Positions 50,966 to 61,671 of a stretch of 64,000 nt of DNA are shown piece after piece. The stretch is from NCBI RefSeq assembly GCF_016808095.1, contig NC_068979.1, positions 19,902,444-19,966,443 of the forward strand. Direction: 5' to 3'. The notes beneath the pieces are model-generated. The model saw only the letters and a program-made list of their open reading frames with translations. It did no database searches and was not told where the DNA came from. The translations under genes and the position numbers were made by a program. The DNA is from Vigna angularis. Its lineage: Eukaryota > Streptophyta > Magnoliopsida > Fabales > Fabaceae. Each line of letters starts with the position of its first letter. Positions within the stretch are counted from its first letter, which is position 1.

Positions 50966-51320
50966 ATTCAGAAAGAAGATAATTTCATTTGTTATCATAA
51001 ATATGATTTAGAAGATAAAAATAAGGGAAATAAAAATTTGAAATATTTGTTAAATGATTCTACAAATTTAAGTTATACATAAATAATTTCTCGAAATCAA
51101 TTAACATAAATTTTTTCAAACTTTTATTTTTAACTTAAAGTTATTTTTTCTTATAAATTTCTTTTTTTATATATATATTCTTCTTTTACAAATTTCTTTA
51201 GAAAAATCGTCTAATAATATTTTAAATTTATGTTTCAACAAAAGATGTTTACAAAATTCTTTTAAAAATTGAGTAAATTGATTTGAATTGTTTTTATATA
51301 AATTTTTTTATAATAGGTAG
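50446..51320. other. 5' flank of AP1M gene and AT-rich intergenic DNA
   Basis: The first ~130 bp probably hold the AP1M 5' UTR. A ~45-bp (TA)n microsatellite lies at about 50914-50962. No further gene signal is seen. Confidence 0.6.
50914..50962. repeat. (TA)n microsatellite
   Basis: An uninterrupted alternating TA tract of more than 40 bases. Confidence 0.95.
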
Positions 51321-51327
51321 CCAATTG

Positions 51328-51765
51328 GTCCAACACAAATCAGTATATCTTTAAGAGTCTCACTCGATCTATTTGAATACTCCGAATAAAAAGAAAGTCT
51401 ATGACACCTTAACAAATTCCTACAAAGGTCGACCAAACAATAAAATGATCGATCAAACACAGCTAGTATGGTTAAGCAAACTTGTAAGGATTAATACAAA
51501 TCAACCTAATAATTATAATTAAGAGATGATTGAGTCGTAATTAAGTCAATCGTAAATAAAAGCCTATTATAATTTATATAAATAGGAGTCCAAGCAAGGT
51601 AATTGAACACATTGATTATTGTGTTTAATACTTGAGTACTTGAACCTTTTTTTACTTAAGATCAAAATATTTTTTGCAGGTGTGCCCTTTGAGCGGTCCT
51701 AGACAAACGAGAAACTTAAAGTATTGAACAGGCTTAAGACTAAAGTGTACAAACAGAAAAGAAGG
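51328..51765. repeat. Old LTR-like direct repeat, copy A
   Basis: From tccaacacaaatca to caaacagaaaagaag this segment aligns with 52848-53295 at clearly reduced identity with small indels. Shared landmarks are atggttaagca..cttg, aacctaataattataattaa, a tataaatagg-like box, gtgtttaatacttgag and caggtgt. A TATA-like box followed by a short transcribed part is what plant LTRs look like. Diverged copies imply an old insertion. Confidence 0.7.
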
Positions 51766-52847
51766 AAGCAAAGACAAACAACAGCAAAAGATGTCTACAC
51801 ATGGCAAGCTTGCATCGAACTAGGAAGGGTCATTCAAAGTGGTGGAGAACTTGCACAACGATGCCTATATGTTACAACATCCAAACGACAAGACAATCCT
51901 AATACTTGGAATGTTACACACCTTAAATTTTATTTCAACTAATTGATGTAAATTCTGAACAGTGTGTTCTTTCTTACCTTTGACTTTTTTTTCATAAGGA
52001 GGGTTTTGGTTGATAAGGTTTTAACGAGGTGCCCTTTATCAACAAAAGCATATTTTTCATCAAATATTTGCACAAAACACACACACTAACATTGGTCAAG
52101 TAAGGATATGTTTAAAATTGAATCCCTCCCAACCAAATCACGTGATCGCTTAAAGGTGTGTTCGTCTAAGAACCCTTACCAAAATGCATAGAACTCAATT
52201 AAGGGCATGCTCACCTATGAACCCCTATCGAAGGGGTTGACCTCGATTAAGGTGAGTTCACCTATGAACCCCCACTAAACACATAGAATTTGGTTAAAAG
52301 GCGTATTAACCTATGAACCCCTAACGAACGAATAAAACTTGGTTAAGGGCATGTTTAACAATGAACCCCTACTGAACGTAGAAAACTTGGTTAAGGGCAC
52401 GTTCATCCATGAATCCCCACCATTTTGACTAGAGGACTCCTTTGAAAAAGAAATGTTGATTGCAATCATTATTACCTTAATAACAAAAGTTGAATGGCGT
52501 GTGCAAAGCTTCGGGAAAAGAAAGGTGAACATGGCAAGTCAACGTCTAACCTATTCACAAAAAACGAAGGCTAGCAGTCACATCTTCTAGACCATAAAAT
52601 TAAGACGCATCCAACGATTGAGGAGATCTAATGTTTCACATCCGATGTTATAACTAATAGCACGTAGTACGAGACATCACGTCTCCTTAAGCTCCAATAG
52701 TCGCTTTTCAAACTTACCCAGTCAAACATCAATCCTAAGCAGTACTATCAAGCCGCTTTTGAGCAGTTGTTAACCCCATCATAGTAAGTCCTCCATTGCT
52801 TGGGCTTGGGAGGCCAGTATATATAGTAGGTATCTGACCAAAGTCCA
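51766..52847. other. Internal part of old non-autonomous LTR-like element
   Basis: About 1.1 kb without coding capacity lies between the two LTR-like copies. It includes the minisatellite at 52148-52433. The last ~290 bp (from about 52555) may already belong to the U3 part of copy B, because copy A looks 5'-shortened. No gag or pol motif is present. Confidence 0.55.
52148..52433. repeat. Minisatellite of ~57-bp units
   Basis: About six diverged units share the phrases ggttaagggcatgttcacct and atgaacccctaccgaa. Copies differ at several positions each, so the array is old. Confidence 0.8.
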
Positions 52848-53295
52848 ACACAAATCATTTGGGTTAACTATAGCTTTGGTAGCCCCATCCAATCTATTCG
52901 AACACTTAGGACCAAGAAAGCTTATGGCGCTTGTCGGACAAATCCTGACAAAGGCTGACCGGTCGATGGAATGACCAATCAGGCAGTAGCTAGCATGGTT
53001 AAGCAGGCTTGCAAAAATTAATGAAAATCAACCTTATAATTATAATTAAGGGATGTTTAGGTCATAATTAGACTAATGATAAGTAAAAACTCATTATATT
53101 TTGTATACATAGGGTCCAAATAAGATAGTTATACACACTGATTGTTGTATTTAATACTTGAGCACTTGAACCCTTCTTAACTTAAACATCAAAATATCTT
53201 TTATAGGTGTCTTTCAGATAGATAAACGAAAAACTCAAAGCACTAAACGAGTTGAAGACTGAGCATATATACAAAAGAGAAAGAAACGAAGAACT
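52848..53295. repeat. Old LTR-like direct repeat, copy B
   Basis: This is the same-orientation partner of 51328-51765 and carries the same ordered landmarks (gcatggttaagcaggcttg, aaccttataattataattaa, gtatttaatacttgagcact). A target-site duplication was not resolved because the outer ends are decayed. Confidence 0.7.
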
Positions 53296-53635
53296 TAAAT
53301 ATCTTGGAGTTGTGAATACTTGACCGGTCCAACCAAAACATTTTTTATTTTTTTAAATACAACACTTAAAGTTTCTGCAAATTTTTTTCGTATTTTAACC
53401 ACCACTGAATATAAAAATTATTATTCCAACCTTGCAACTATGGAAAAAAAATAATTACAGTTGATTTACAACCTAAAAATAGTTTGAGTGATTAACAAAA
53501 TTCATGTCAAACATAAATAAAAAATAACTCTAATTTATATTAACAAATAAATAATCATAATAATGTAAAAATAATTCATTTCAACACCAATCATCTAGCT
53601 AGAACATATATTAGAGCATCAAAAATCAGACCAGA
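53296..53635. other. AT-rich spacer between old LTR-like repeat and U2 gene
   Basis: Nothing recognisable. Confidence 0.5.
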
Positions 53636-53650
53636 AAATTGAACTAACTT
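53636..53650 (-). terminator. snRNA 3' box
   Basis: Directly after the U2 sequence the minus strand reads CCAAGTTAGTTCAAT, fitting the plant snRNA 3'-end signal CA(N3-10)AGTNNAA with AGTTCAA as core and the CA in the preceding CCCACCC. Confidence 0.65.
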
Positions 53651-53845
53651 GGGTGGGATGCACCAGGCCTTGCAAGAGTGTAAAACAAGGACGATGCTTA
53701 AGAAACCAAGCAGCAAGCTCCTTGATGTTTCTCTCCCTCAAAAAATTAATTTAATATCGTGTGAACTAATAGTCCACATATCAGATATTAAACTGATAAG
53801 AACAGATACTACACTTGATCTTAACCAAAAGGCCGAGAAAGGTAT
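53651..53845 (-). ncRNA. U2: U2 spliceosomal snRNA
   Basis: The minus strand starts ATACCTTTCTCGGCCTTTTG and continues with the near-universal U2 5' half, including the branch-site recognition sequence GTAGTA and the stem-loop IIa segment TTTAATATCTGATATGTGG. The Sm site is AATTTTTTG. Stem IIb keeps its pairing through compensatory changes (GTGGACT with AGTTCAC instead of GTGGGCC with GGCCCAC). Stem III (AGAAAC with GTTTCT, inner CAAG with CTTG) and stem IV (CCTTG with CAAGG) also pair. U2 pairs with the intron branch site in the spliceosome. Promoter elements and a 3' box are present at the right distances, so this looks like an active variant rather than a retrocopy. The 3' end is approximate (2-3 nt). 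Confidence 0.93.
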
Positions 53846-53870
53846 GCTTTGAAAGTTTAAAGTGTTTAGA

Positions 53871-53877
53871 TTTTATA
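53871..53877 (-). promoter_or_regulatory. TATA box of U2 snRNA gene
   Basis: The minus strand has TATAAAA at -26 to -32 relative to the U2 start at 53845. It is separated from the upstream sequence element by 33 bp, the spacing known for plant RNA polymerase II snRNA genes (Pol III types are about 10 bp shorter). Confidence 0.85.
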
Positions 53878-53910
53878 GCTTAAGCTGCAACTCCTTGTCA
53901 GTGTTCTGAC

Positions 53911-53921
53911 AAGTGTGGGAC
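53911..53921 (-). promoter_or_regulatory. Upstream sequence element (USE) of U2 snRNA gene
   Basis: The minus strand has GTCCCACACTT, matching the first eight positions of the plant snRNA USE consensus RTCCCACATCG, at about -67 to -76. Confidence 0.8.
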
Positions 53922-54092
53922 TTCATAACTTGAGTCAGAAGCTTCCACGATTTAATTCTATAATCTTGTATTAAAAATGTGTAGGAATATATACAGCAGA
54001 GCATAAAGTGAAAATGGTAGCAGCATGAGATTTGATGAATGCAAGAAAAAGAAGAAGCATTAGTGCAGAATTGTGAAGTAAGAAAAGGGTGT

Positions 54093-57000
54093 TCATCTTC
54101 CATCAAGAACCCCGCTGAAGACTTGGCTGTCTCCACCTAGTGATGCTTCCCATTCTGTGGATGACATAACAATCTCTGACAATGCCACAACTATCTCCCT
54201 CATGACAGGCCTGTCGTTTGGATCTTCCCACAAACACCAATGAGCTACTTCTGCCATCTGCAAAGCCAAATGTTCCAAATAACAAAATTATGAAAAGGGA
54301 AAAACGAGTCTTGTGAAAAAGTGATATAACTATTTTATGTCAGAATAATATTAGATTAAGGAAAGCAACAGCATTATTCTATCCCCTACGTTATCTCTAA
54401 AGACACACAATAACTATGTTAAAGGAGTGATCATTATTATCTTTGTTCAAACACAAAACCCATCTAATGCTTTTGCCTTTAAAAGATTGTTTGTTTTAGG
54501 TGATTAAGAAACTCATTCGTTTGTTTGTTTTCACCCCTTTTCTAGTTGTCTATGAAGTTTTAGTCAGAAAATGTATCCTAATTTATGATAAGCTTACTAA
54601 TAAAATCCCTATTATCTTTGAAGCATAAACTTTTCATTGGTGCTCTTGACTTCTTAAAGGGAAAAGTTTTGGTTACATGTCCTCCGGAGTGAAATTGATA
54701 TCCTCAATTACTAATTTACTGTCTCTTAAAAACAAATATCTGTCAAAACTATTTTTTTTTATTTATATTTCCATTGAGTCCACAGAGAGATAGGAACTTC
54801 AGGTAAATCTAACCTTGTAGACATCTTCCATGGGATAGCTATGCTGAAGATTCCCATCTATGGCATCTGCTAAAGCATTCTCTGGGTATTTATTTCTGAA
54901 AATTTGGCTAACCTGAATGTGATGAAAAGAAGCCTTTCAAATAATAATAATAATAAATGGAGTATTAAGTCAACTGCAGAGTTAGATTTCTCTGAATAAA
55001 AGTGAACTAATGATGTTTTGGATTTCATTTTCAAAGTACATACTCTCAACCTTAAATTCTATTTCTCTTTTTAATGTTCTATGAAAAACGAGTTTGACTT
55101 ACAACTGTAACAAGTGATTTCATATTGTTGGCTTGTTGGTTGTCACGAAATAGTGCACGTTTCCCTGTTATCAACTCTGACAGAACCACCCCAAATGCAA
55201 AAACATCTGTTTTTATAGTCACTTGAAGCTCCTTAACAGATCTAAAAGGAGCAAAAAAGCTATCAAGTCAGAATAAAATCAACTGGTGTGTAACTTTTTT
55301 TGACATGGGTTTAAGTGTATAATGGTAGCAAGAAAATTGATTCTGTTGAATACACCAGAAGAGTGTACTTATGATCTGAAAGCACAAAACCTACTCTGGT
55401 GGAAGGTAGCCCGGTGTTCCAACAAGCCTTGTTGCTATGAATTCTTCATCATTGGTTCGTTCTACTAGCTTTGCAAGTCCAAAATCTGCTACCTACGTAC
55501 AAAAGGCCAACTTAACGATTGATTTTGAACTAAGTATAGAGACTTTGGTTCAAAGTTTTCCAACTCAGCTTTACAAAGAAATAAAATAAATTCATCCCCG
55601 GCAATTTCTTACAAGACAAGTTAAATTAAAAGGGACAAGTACAATGTTTTAAAACCTTTGTTGTTTTGTTAATCTACAGTGTTATAACATGTTTATTATA
55701 TGATAACATGAATAGCTGATTCAGTTTACTTTGTATATTAAAAAAAAATAGAATTAGTCCCAATTTTCTTTTAGTGGTGGCAATTTGGACAGAGCAGAAG
55801 GGAGCAAAACAAAGCAAGATTTACCTTTGCTCTTAGCTTCTCATCAAGGAGAATATTGCAAGTCTTTATATCACGGTGCACATATCGAGCTTTCGTGTAA
55901 TCATGTATGTATTCCAGACCTTTTGCTGCATCCAATGCAATTTGAACCCTAGCACACCAAGAAAGAGGCTGGTGACCTGTACCAATACAATGGTAAAATT
56001 AGGTTATATTACTTAATTTGATCTTTAAGTAATAATACTCTCTCATTTATTGGATTCATCTTTTGAGAAGAGTTATATTTTGTGTTTGTTTGAGTCCTAA
56101 AATGTCTATATTTTGTGTTTGTTTGAGTCCTAAAATGTCTCATAGGCTTACTTTTGTGTGGAAAATGATTTTGGCATCGATATACCTTTCAGTAATGGAT
56201 CATGAAGATGCTCACTGAGAGATCCATTTGGAACATACTCATACACCAAATAAAGGTGGTCATCTCCGCTGGCATATCCCAACAACTCCACCTGAAATAG
56301 TGATTATATCTATAGTATAATCAAACAACATATCTTAAAGATAATGCCAAAGCTCTCTTCATCAGAGACATTACTTACAATGTTAATGTGATGGATCTTA
56401 CACAAGGCCTTGAGTTCTGCATAGAATTCTTTGGATTTATTAGACCTCATCTTCTTTACTGCAACCTCCTGAGGTTAAAACAGCTATCATTCTCCAATTC
56501 TCAATCAGCAAATGAAAATATGCTTCAATGTCTTGGGTTTTCATACCTTCTCCTCTAACATTCCGAAATACACACTCCCGTATCCACCTACTCCAATCTT
56601 TCGCGTTTCATCAAAGTTATTTGTAGCATCTTCAATCTCCTCTAGAGCATAAATTACTGGTCTTTCTGATTCAAATGGAGTTGCATCTTCGGCCATATTT
56701 ATCATGAATAAACAAAAGACCTTCTTAGTCTCCTTGTAGAGATATTAGCAAATTACTGAAAACTTCGTATTTTCGAAAATCAGTTGCTTTTGCTTCCAAA
56801 AATTTATTTTCAAGTTACCTTCTATATGTTCTGCATGAAAGTCCTTTATGGAAATAGTTCTATTTCCAATTGATCTTTTAGACACAATATTTGGATCATT
56901 TTTTGCGGCTACACTGGCCCTGGATCTCCTAAGAACGACAACGAGAATTATCAAAGTAATAATTGAAAAGAATGTCACACCCGCCAAGATGCCAATGATT

Positions 57001-57796
57001 ATATAGTGTTTCTTTTCTGCAAACAAGGGAAAGCCATGCTAAGATTTTTGCACCGCGAGCCAATAAAAATATGGAAAAATCATGAATGCTGAAATATAGA
57101 AGGGATTGAGGAAGAGAAATCATCACCTTTTCCATTGGAAGGCAAACCATTGAGTTCCCTTGGAACATACAGCACCCAACTAATATCTATGAATGAGGGG
57201 TTCTGAACCAGAACTTCGTTCATACTCACCATGTTTTCTAAGGTAGCATTTAGCAGAGTAGCGATTGATATGGGTGTATCACTCCGCTGAACTGTATACG
57301 TGACAACAATTTGAGAGTCATTTTTTTCTGAACACCCACAAGGAAGATTTATTGCTAATTCCTCGTTTGGGTTCACTTCTCTGTTAATAGACCAGGCTTG
57401 GCCACTGTACGCAATGTTGTTAATCTCCACAGAAGAGTCATTAGGCTTCACCTTGTAGGTTGTATCATAGAAATATCCGCCAAGGTCATTGGAGCTATTG
57501 CAGGAACAAGGCACTGTTATAAGGTAATCTTGCTTTGTGCCACGCATTATAGGTTTGATTTGGGAGGGGTGAACGGAGTAAAAGTTGGCTAAGTCATCTG
57601 CGTTGTGATTGTAACTAATGTGGTAGAGTGAGGCATTGCATGTGCTGATCATGGAGGAGCATCTGAACGGTTCAAAGTAAGTTGTTTTGAGAGAAGCTTG
57701 GAAGGAAAACACAGCTACACTTACACAAGAAGTTGCAAGAAGAGGAATGAGAAGAGAAAGAAGAGAAGTTAGAGAAGCCATGGTTTGTGTGATCAT
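54093..57796 (-). CDS. LYK3: LysM receptor-like kinase (LYK3/EPR3 type)
   Basis: Ten exons on the minus strand: 57127-57796, 56819-57016, 56547-56686, 56379-56468, 56186-56291, 55825-55976, 55395-55492, 55103-55241, 54814-54912 and 54093-54257 (1857 nt, 618 aa). All junctions keep frame. The first ATG (57796) is used; a second at 57781 gives a tighter signal peptide ([11 protein letters not shown]). Exon 1 encodes the extracellular LysM part with the family's Cys-x-Cys pairs (VPCSCN, LPCGCS). Exon 2 holds the transmembrane helix (about 229-251). The kinase has the Gly loop IGVGGYGSV, Lys341 in EVAVKK, HRD at 435-437 and DFG at 455-457, so it should be active. It probably binds N-acetylglucosamine-type or exopolysaccharide ligands at the plasma membrane. 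Kinase sequence closely recalls Arabidopsis LYK3; the legume EPR3/LYK10 clade is my inference. Confidence 0.93.
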
Positions 57797-59633
57797 GAAA
57801 CCTGTTTGAAAGGGAAGAGAGATAGGAAAGCAATAACAAACTGGTTAATTTCCAAGTGCATCCGTTGCATTGCACTTGTCATCATGTGGTTGTTGCTTCT
57901 TGATTTCAAGAACTAGAAACGTTCTCCACTTAGCATGATTTTACAAAATGTGATGATGGTGATGATTATTATAGAACTATTTGGTTCCAATCGTATGGAT
58001 GAAGCATATTTGTGGGATCTCCGACGGCAATGGTGGACTCGAACAGAAAACAAAAGCCATAGACAAGTTCCACATCGAATAAAAAAGCCATGGTGCCATC
58101 ACAAGTCACACTCTAGCTGTAGTTTAATCCCACTTGAATGTCGACGACTGGCAAAAGTTATATTATTTTATCTGGGTTTTCGTTTTATCCTCACGTTAGG
58201 CAGTCGTTTTCAGTTGAAGCATACTAACTTGGATTTTAAAGAAATAAGTGTAACAAAAATCTAATTCTCGTCATAAGCGTTTATGTCATCTTCGGAATTA
58301 ACTCCCCAACCTTTCTAAGTTTCTTTTTTTTTTTCGTATTAAAATTTGAGAATTAACTTTGTTTGAAGAGTAGGAACTATTTTCTAGTTCTATATGTAAA
58401 TAGATATTTAAGTTTACCATTATCCTCTATGCGGACAAATCTCTTAATTATAGAAATAAATTCACGTATTTTCAAATTTACGTTTTATGCATATGTATTA
58501 TTAAATCACAAATCTAAATTGGATTGATCGATATAATGATTTTTATACATTACGAAGACCATCTTATTATTATTTTTATTCTCATTATCCAAGTAATTAG
58601 CCTCTAAGCGTAGTAAGTCTCTAGAAATAGGTGAACAAATTTCACCTTTGGGTGAGTTAAAGTGAAAGGTTTTAATAACTAATATTCTCATGGTAAAATA
58701 ACTAATGTATAGAATAAATCTATTGATAACAACATAATTCATAAACAGAAATTTTGAACTATAAAACTCCATAAATTGGATTAAGTCAATCGGGCCAATG
58801 AATGTGTTTCAATCTTTCCAGCAAGTGCTAATCATGTTAGATGATCCAGATCGAGATTCACAATAACGGTTAAACATAATAAAATGTTTATATAAAATTT
58901 AATATTTATAAAAATTGTATACAATAAATAAATGTATCCTTTATTGATCTTATAAAGTTTTTTTTTTAATTGTTTATAGTCTTAAACTTGACCATAAAAT
59001 TAGAACTCGTCACATTATATTCAATTTTAATACATTGAATCTTTAAATTTTTGAAAATAAATTAATAATGTTTTTATTAATTAAATGACGTTTCAGTTAA
59101 TATTTAAGTTAGATAATGAGATAAACAATTCAAACTCAACCTAAAACATCGTCTAAAAAATTAGCAAATTAGAAAAATTATATTTATTAATTTTGAAAGT
59201 TTGTAAAGAGAATTTCTTCAGGTGCAGAAAGAAGAGTCCTGAAGTCATAGGTTTTGGGCCGAATAACTACAGCATTGTGACAATCATGAACGAAACCCAA
59301 TTTTTCATACACGAGTGGCAGGTTTTATGTTGGGTGAACAGCTAACTTCTCGCGGCAACCTTAAACCAAAACAAGGGAGAAAAGAGAGGTTGTGAAAGTT
59401 CATTGACTTTGGCCTAATTAATTTCCCTTCCAATAGTAATGAAGGAAACAATGACAATGTTCCAAGTTTAGAAAGACAAAAATCTATAATTAATTTGCTA
59501 CTTTTGTATCCTCTCTGCAATCAAAATTTCTCCATTAGGTCATGCCTATTTGAATCAAACACCATAATTGACAGTACACAAGGGAACACCTGTCCTTAAT
59601 AACAACCTCAGACAACAAACGCACTTTCTTGGG
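57797..59633. other. Shared upstream region of divergent LYK and peroxidase genes
   Basis: About 1.8 kb separates two divergently transcribed genes. It is AT-rich with small ORFs only. The phrase ttccacatcgaataaaaaag near 58070 resembles a USE or repeat-end motif but is not followed by an snRNA. No clear LYK TATA box was identified. Confidence 0.55.
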
Positions 59634-59642
59634 TTATAAAAG
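59634..59642 (+). promoter_or_regulatory. TATA box of peroxidase gene
   Basis: The sequence ttataaaag lies about 65-70 bp upstream of the ATG at 59706, the usual distance for a short 5' UTR. Confidence 0.7.
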
Positions 59643-59705
59643 ACCAAATATTTGTTTCCTTTGGGTGCCATTGAACCTACATTGAGTTTTTCTCAGCACA
59701 GGAAA

Positions 59706-61204
59706 ATGGCACGGATCTTCCTTACCACTCTTTCTCTGCTGCTCCTGCTTCTTGCTCCTTCCGAGGCTGATCGAATAAATTCATACCAACCGGCATCTAA
59801 TTTTGAAACTCATGTTCCTTTTCTGGGCCGCCATGAAGATTCCAACACTGAACTAACAGGTGATTCAGCCGAGGACAGAAAACGCTTCAATGATCGAACA
59901 CCCTACACAATGGCTCAAAATGCTTTCCACGCTCCCGGCAAACTCACTGAAGGATTCTACGACCAAACTTGCCCCGATGTAGAAAACATCATCACCAAAG
60001 CTTTCCTCCAGATCGTTCAGCAGAATCCAGGCGCTATCGGTCACATCCTTCGCCTTCAGTTCCATGACTGCTTCGTCAATGTAAGCATTTCCTAACAATG
60101 CATTGCCTCATCGTACTTCTCTTTCTTCTCTATAAATCAATCTTATTATTATAACCAAAGTATATATATATAGTACCACTAACATAACCATCAATTTGGT
60201 TCAAACATTTTAGAGAAAAAGTAAATTAATAGTGAAATGAAATCAGTCAAGGTGATGACAGTAAAATAGTTTTTATAAAGGACAAAATTTTCGTTTTAGG
60301 AAAAAAGAATTCTATGAAGTAATCTGTAGAGGGTCATTTGTATATTTATATTTTTGCTATATATATGAACGACAAGACAGTGATGAGTTTCTAACCGAAG
60401 TTGGGATGATGGGATTGAACAAAGGGATGCGATGCATCGATATTGTTAGATTATACACCATCGGGTGACCTGGTTGAGAAAGGTTCGATGTTCAATGGTC
60501 TACTCCTGAAAGGGGCTGACATAATAGATGACATAAAGGCAAAGCTGGAGAGCAAGTGTCCTGGAACCGTGTCATGTGCAGACGTATTGGCATTTACAAA
60601 CAACGCAGCAATGACAATGGCGGGTTTACCTGCTCAGAGGCCCCTTGGAGGTCGCAGAGACTCTATCGTTTCCCTTGCAAGCGTTGTAGAATCCGACAAT
60701 CTTCCTATGTCAGATTGGAACATCGACCAAATGATGGAACTGTTTGGCAGGAAAGGGTTCAACATAGAAGAAATGGTGGTGATGATTGGTGCACATTCTG
60801 TTGGGATTTCTCATTGCGACTTCTTCATGCAGAGGGCCTTAAACTTCAATGGGACTGGGATCCCTGACCCTACCCTGGGAGTGGAGACGATTGATGAAAT
60901 AAAAAAAGCATGTCCTAACCCTGGCACAACCCTGTATAGGAACCCCCCTGTGAACTTTGATGCCACACCAACTGTTCTTGATAACCTCTTCTTCAAGGAC
61001 ATGGTGGAGAGAAGGAGAACTTTGCTCATTACCGATTCACATCTGTATGAAGATCCCAGAACTAGGCCAATCGTCGAACAGATGGCAGCTGACCCTACCT
61101 TGTTCCCCAAGAGATTTCCTGAGGTCATGGTCAAACTCACTTCTTTGAATGTGCTCACAGGGAATGAAGGGGAGGTGAGGAAGATTTGTAGATCCACCAA
61201 TTAA
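59706..61204 (+). CDS. Divergent class III (secretory) peroxidase
   Basis: Two exons, 59706-60080 and 60425-61204 (1155 nt, 384 aa), flank a 344-bp GT-AG intron whose acceptor lacks a good pyrimidine tract. The start at 59706 gives a clear signal peptide (MARIFLTTLSLLLLLLAPSE); an upstream in-frame ATG at 59652 does not. Heme peroxidase features are distal Arg116 and His120 in LRLQFHDCFVNGCDAS and proximal His249 in GAHSVGISHC, together with the family's cysteines. It would use hydrogen peroxide to oxidise phenolics in the apoplast or vacuole. Two oddities stand out. About 55 residues lie between the signal peptide and the usual mature start (GFYDQTCPDVE). The normally conserved ARDAV stretch reads TNNAAM (about 183-188). 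The family is certain; I cannot assign a numbered orthologue. Confidence 0.92.
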
Positions 61205-61671
61205 ACATCAAACAAATTACTGTAACCATGTCATCATCATCATTAACCAAATTTCTTATTCTTTAATTCTTTTTTTCCCTACTGGGTCATTTTCTTCATA
61301 TCCACAATCATCGCTGCCTCTTTTCTTCCTTCCATTTGGAATTTCTGTCATGTATTCATGGCCAACTAAATATTATTGATTTTTTTCTTATGTATTTCTT
61401 TCATGAATTCATGCGCAACTAAATTCAAAACTCTTAGTTGCAAAAATTGTGTAAAACTACCTGTCCCAAAAATCAGAGAAAGAGACCACGGCAGAAATCC
61501 ATGGTTTCCCCTCTGTTGTTGTATGAAAGTTCTTAATTATTGCCTTTTGTACTCTTGGTTTATGTACATGTAAATTTTAAAAAAATAATTACGATGCAGG
61601 CAAAAAACATTTCGGGCAGGGAGTCGTGTATCCAAAAACGATATAGACATGGTATTACCTTGTCTTTTATC
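61205..61671. other. 3' flank of peroxidase gene
   Basis: The probable 3' UTR and downstream DNA. No gene is seen. Confidence 0.55.

Noticed and set aside
54103..54285. Alternative-frame ORF over the last LYK exon
   Set aside because: It is out of frame with the kinase; only the 54093-54257 frame continues subdomain XI and the typical C-terminus.
57935..58264. 109-aa ORF upstream of the LYK gene, with an RTCCCACATCG-like motif near 58070
   Set aside because: The ORF has no recognisable domain. The motif lacks a following TATA at 33 bp and no snRNA sequence follows.
60811..61200. 129-aa minus-strand ORF within the peroxidase second exon
   Set aside because: It is the antisense shadow of a clear coding exon.
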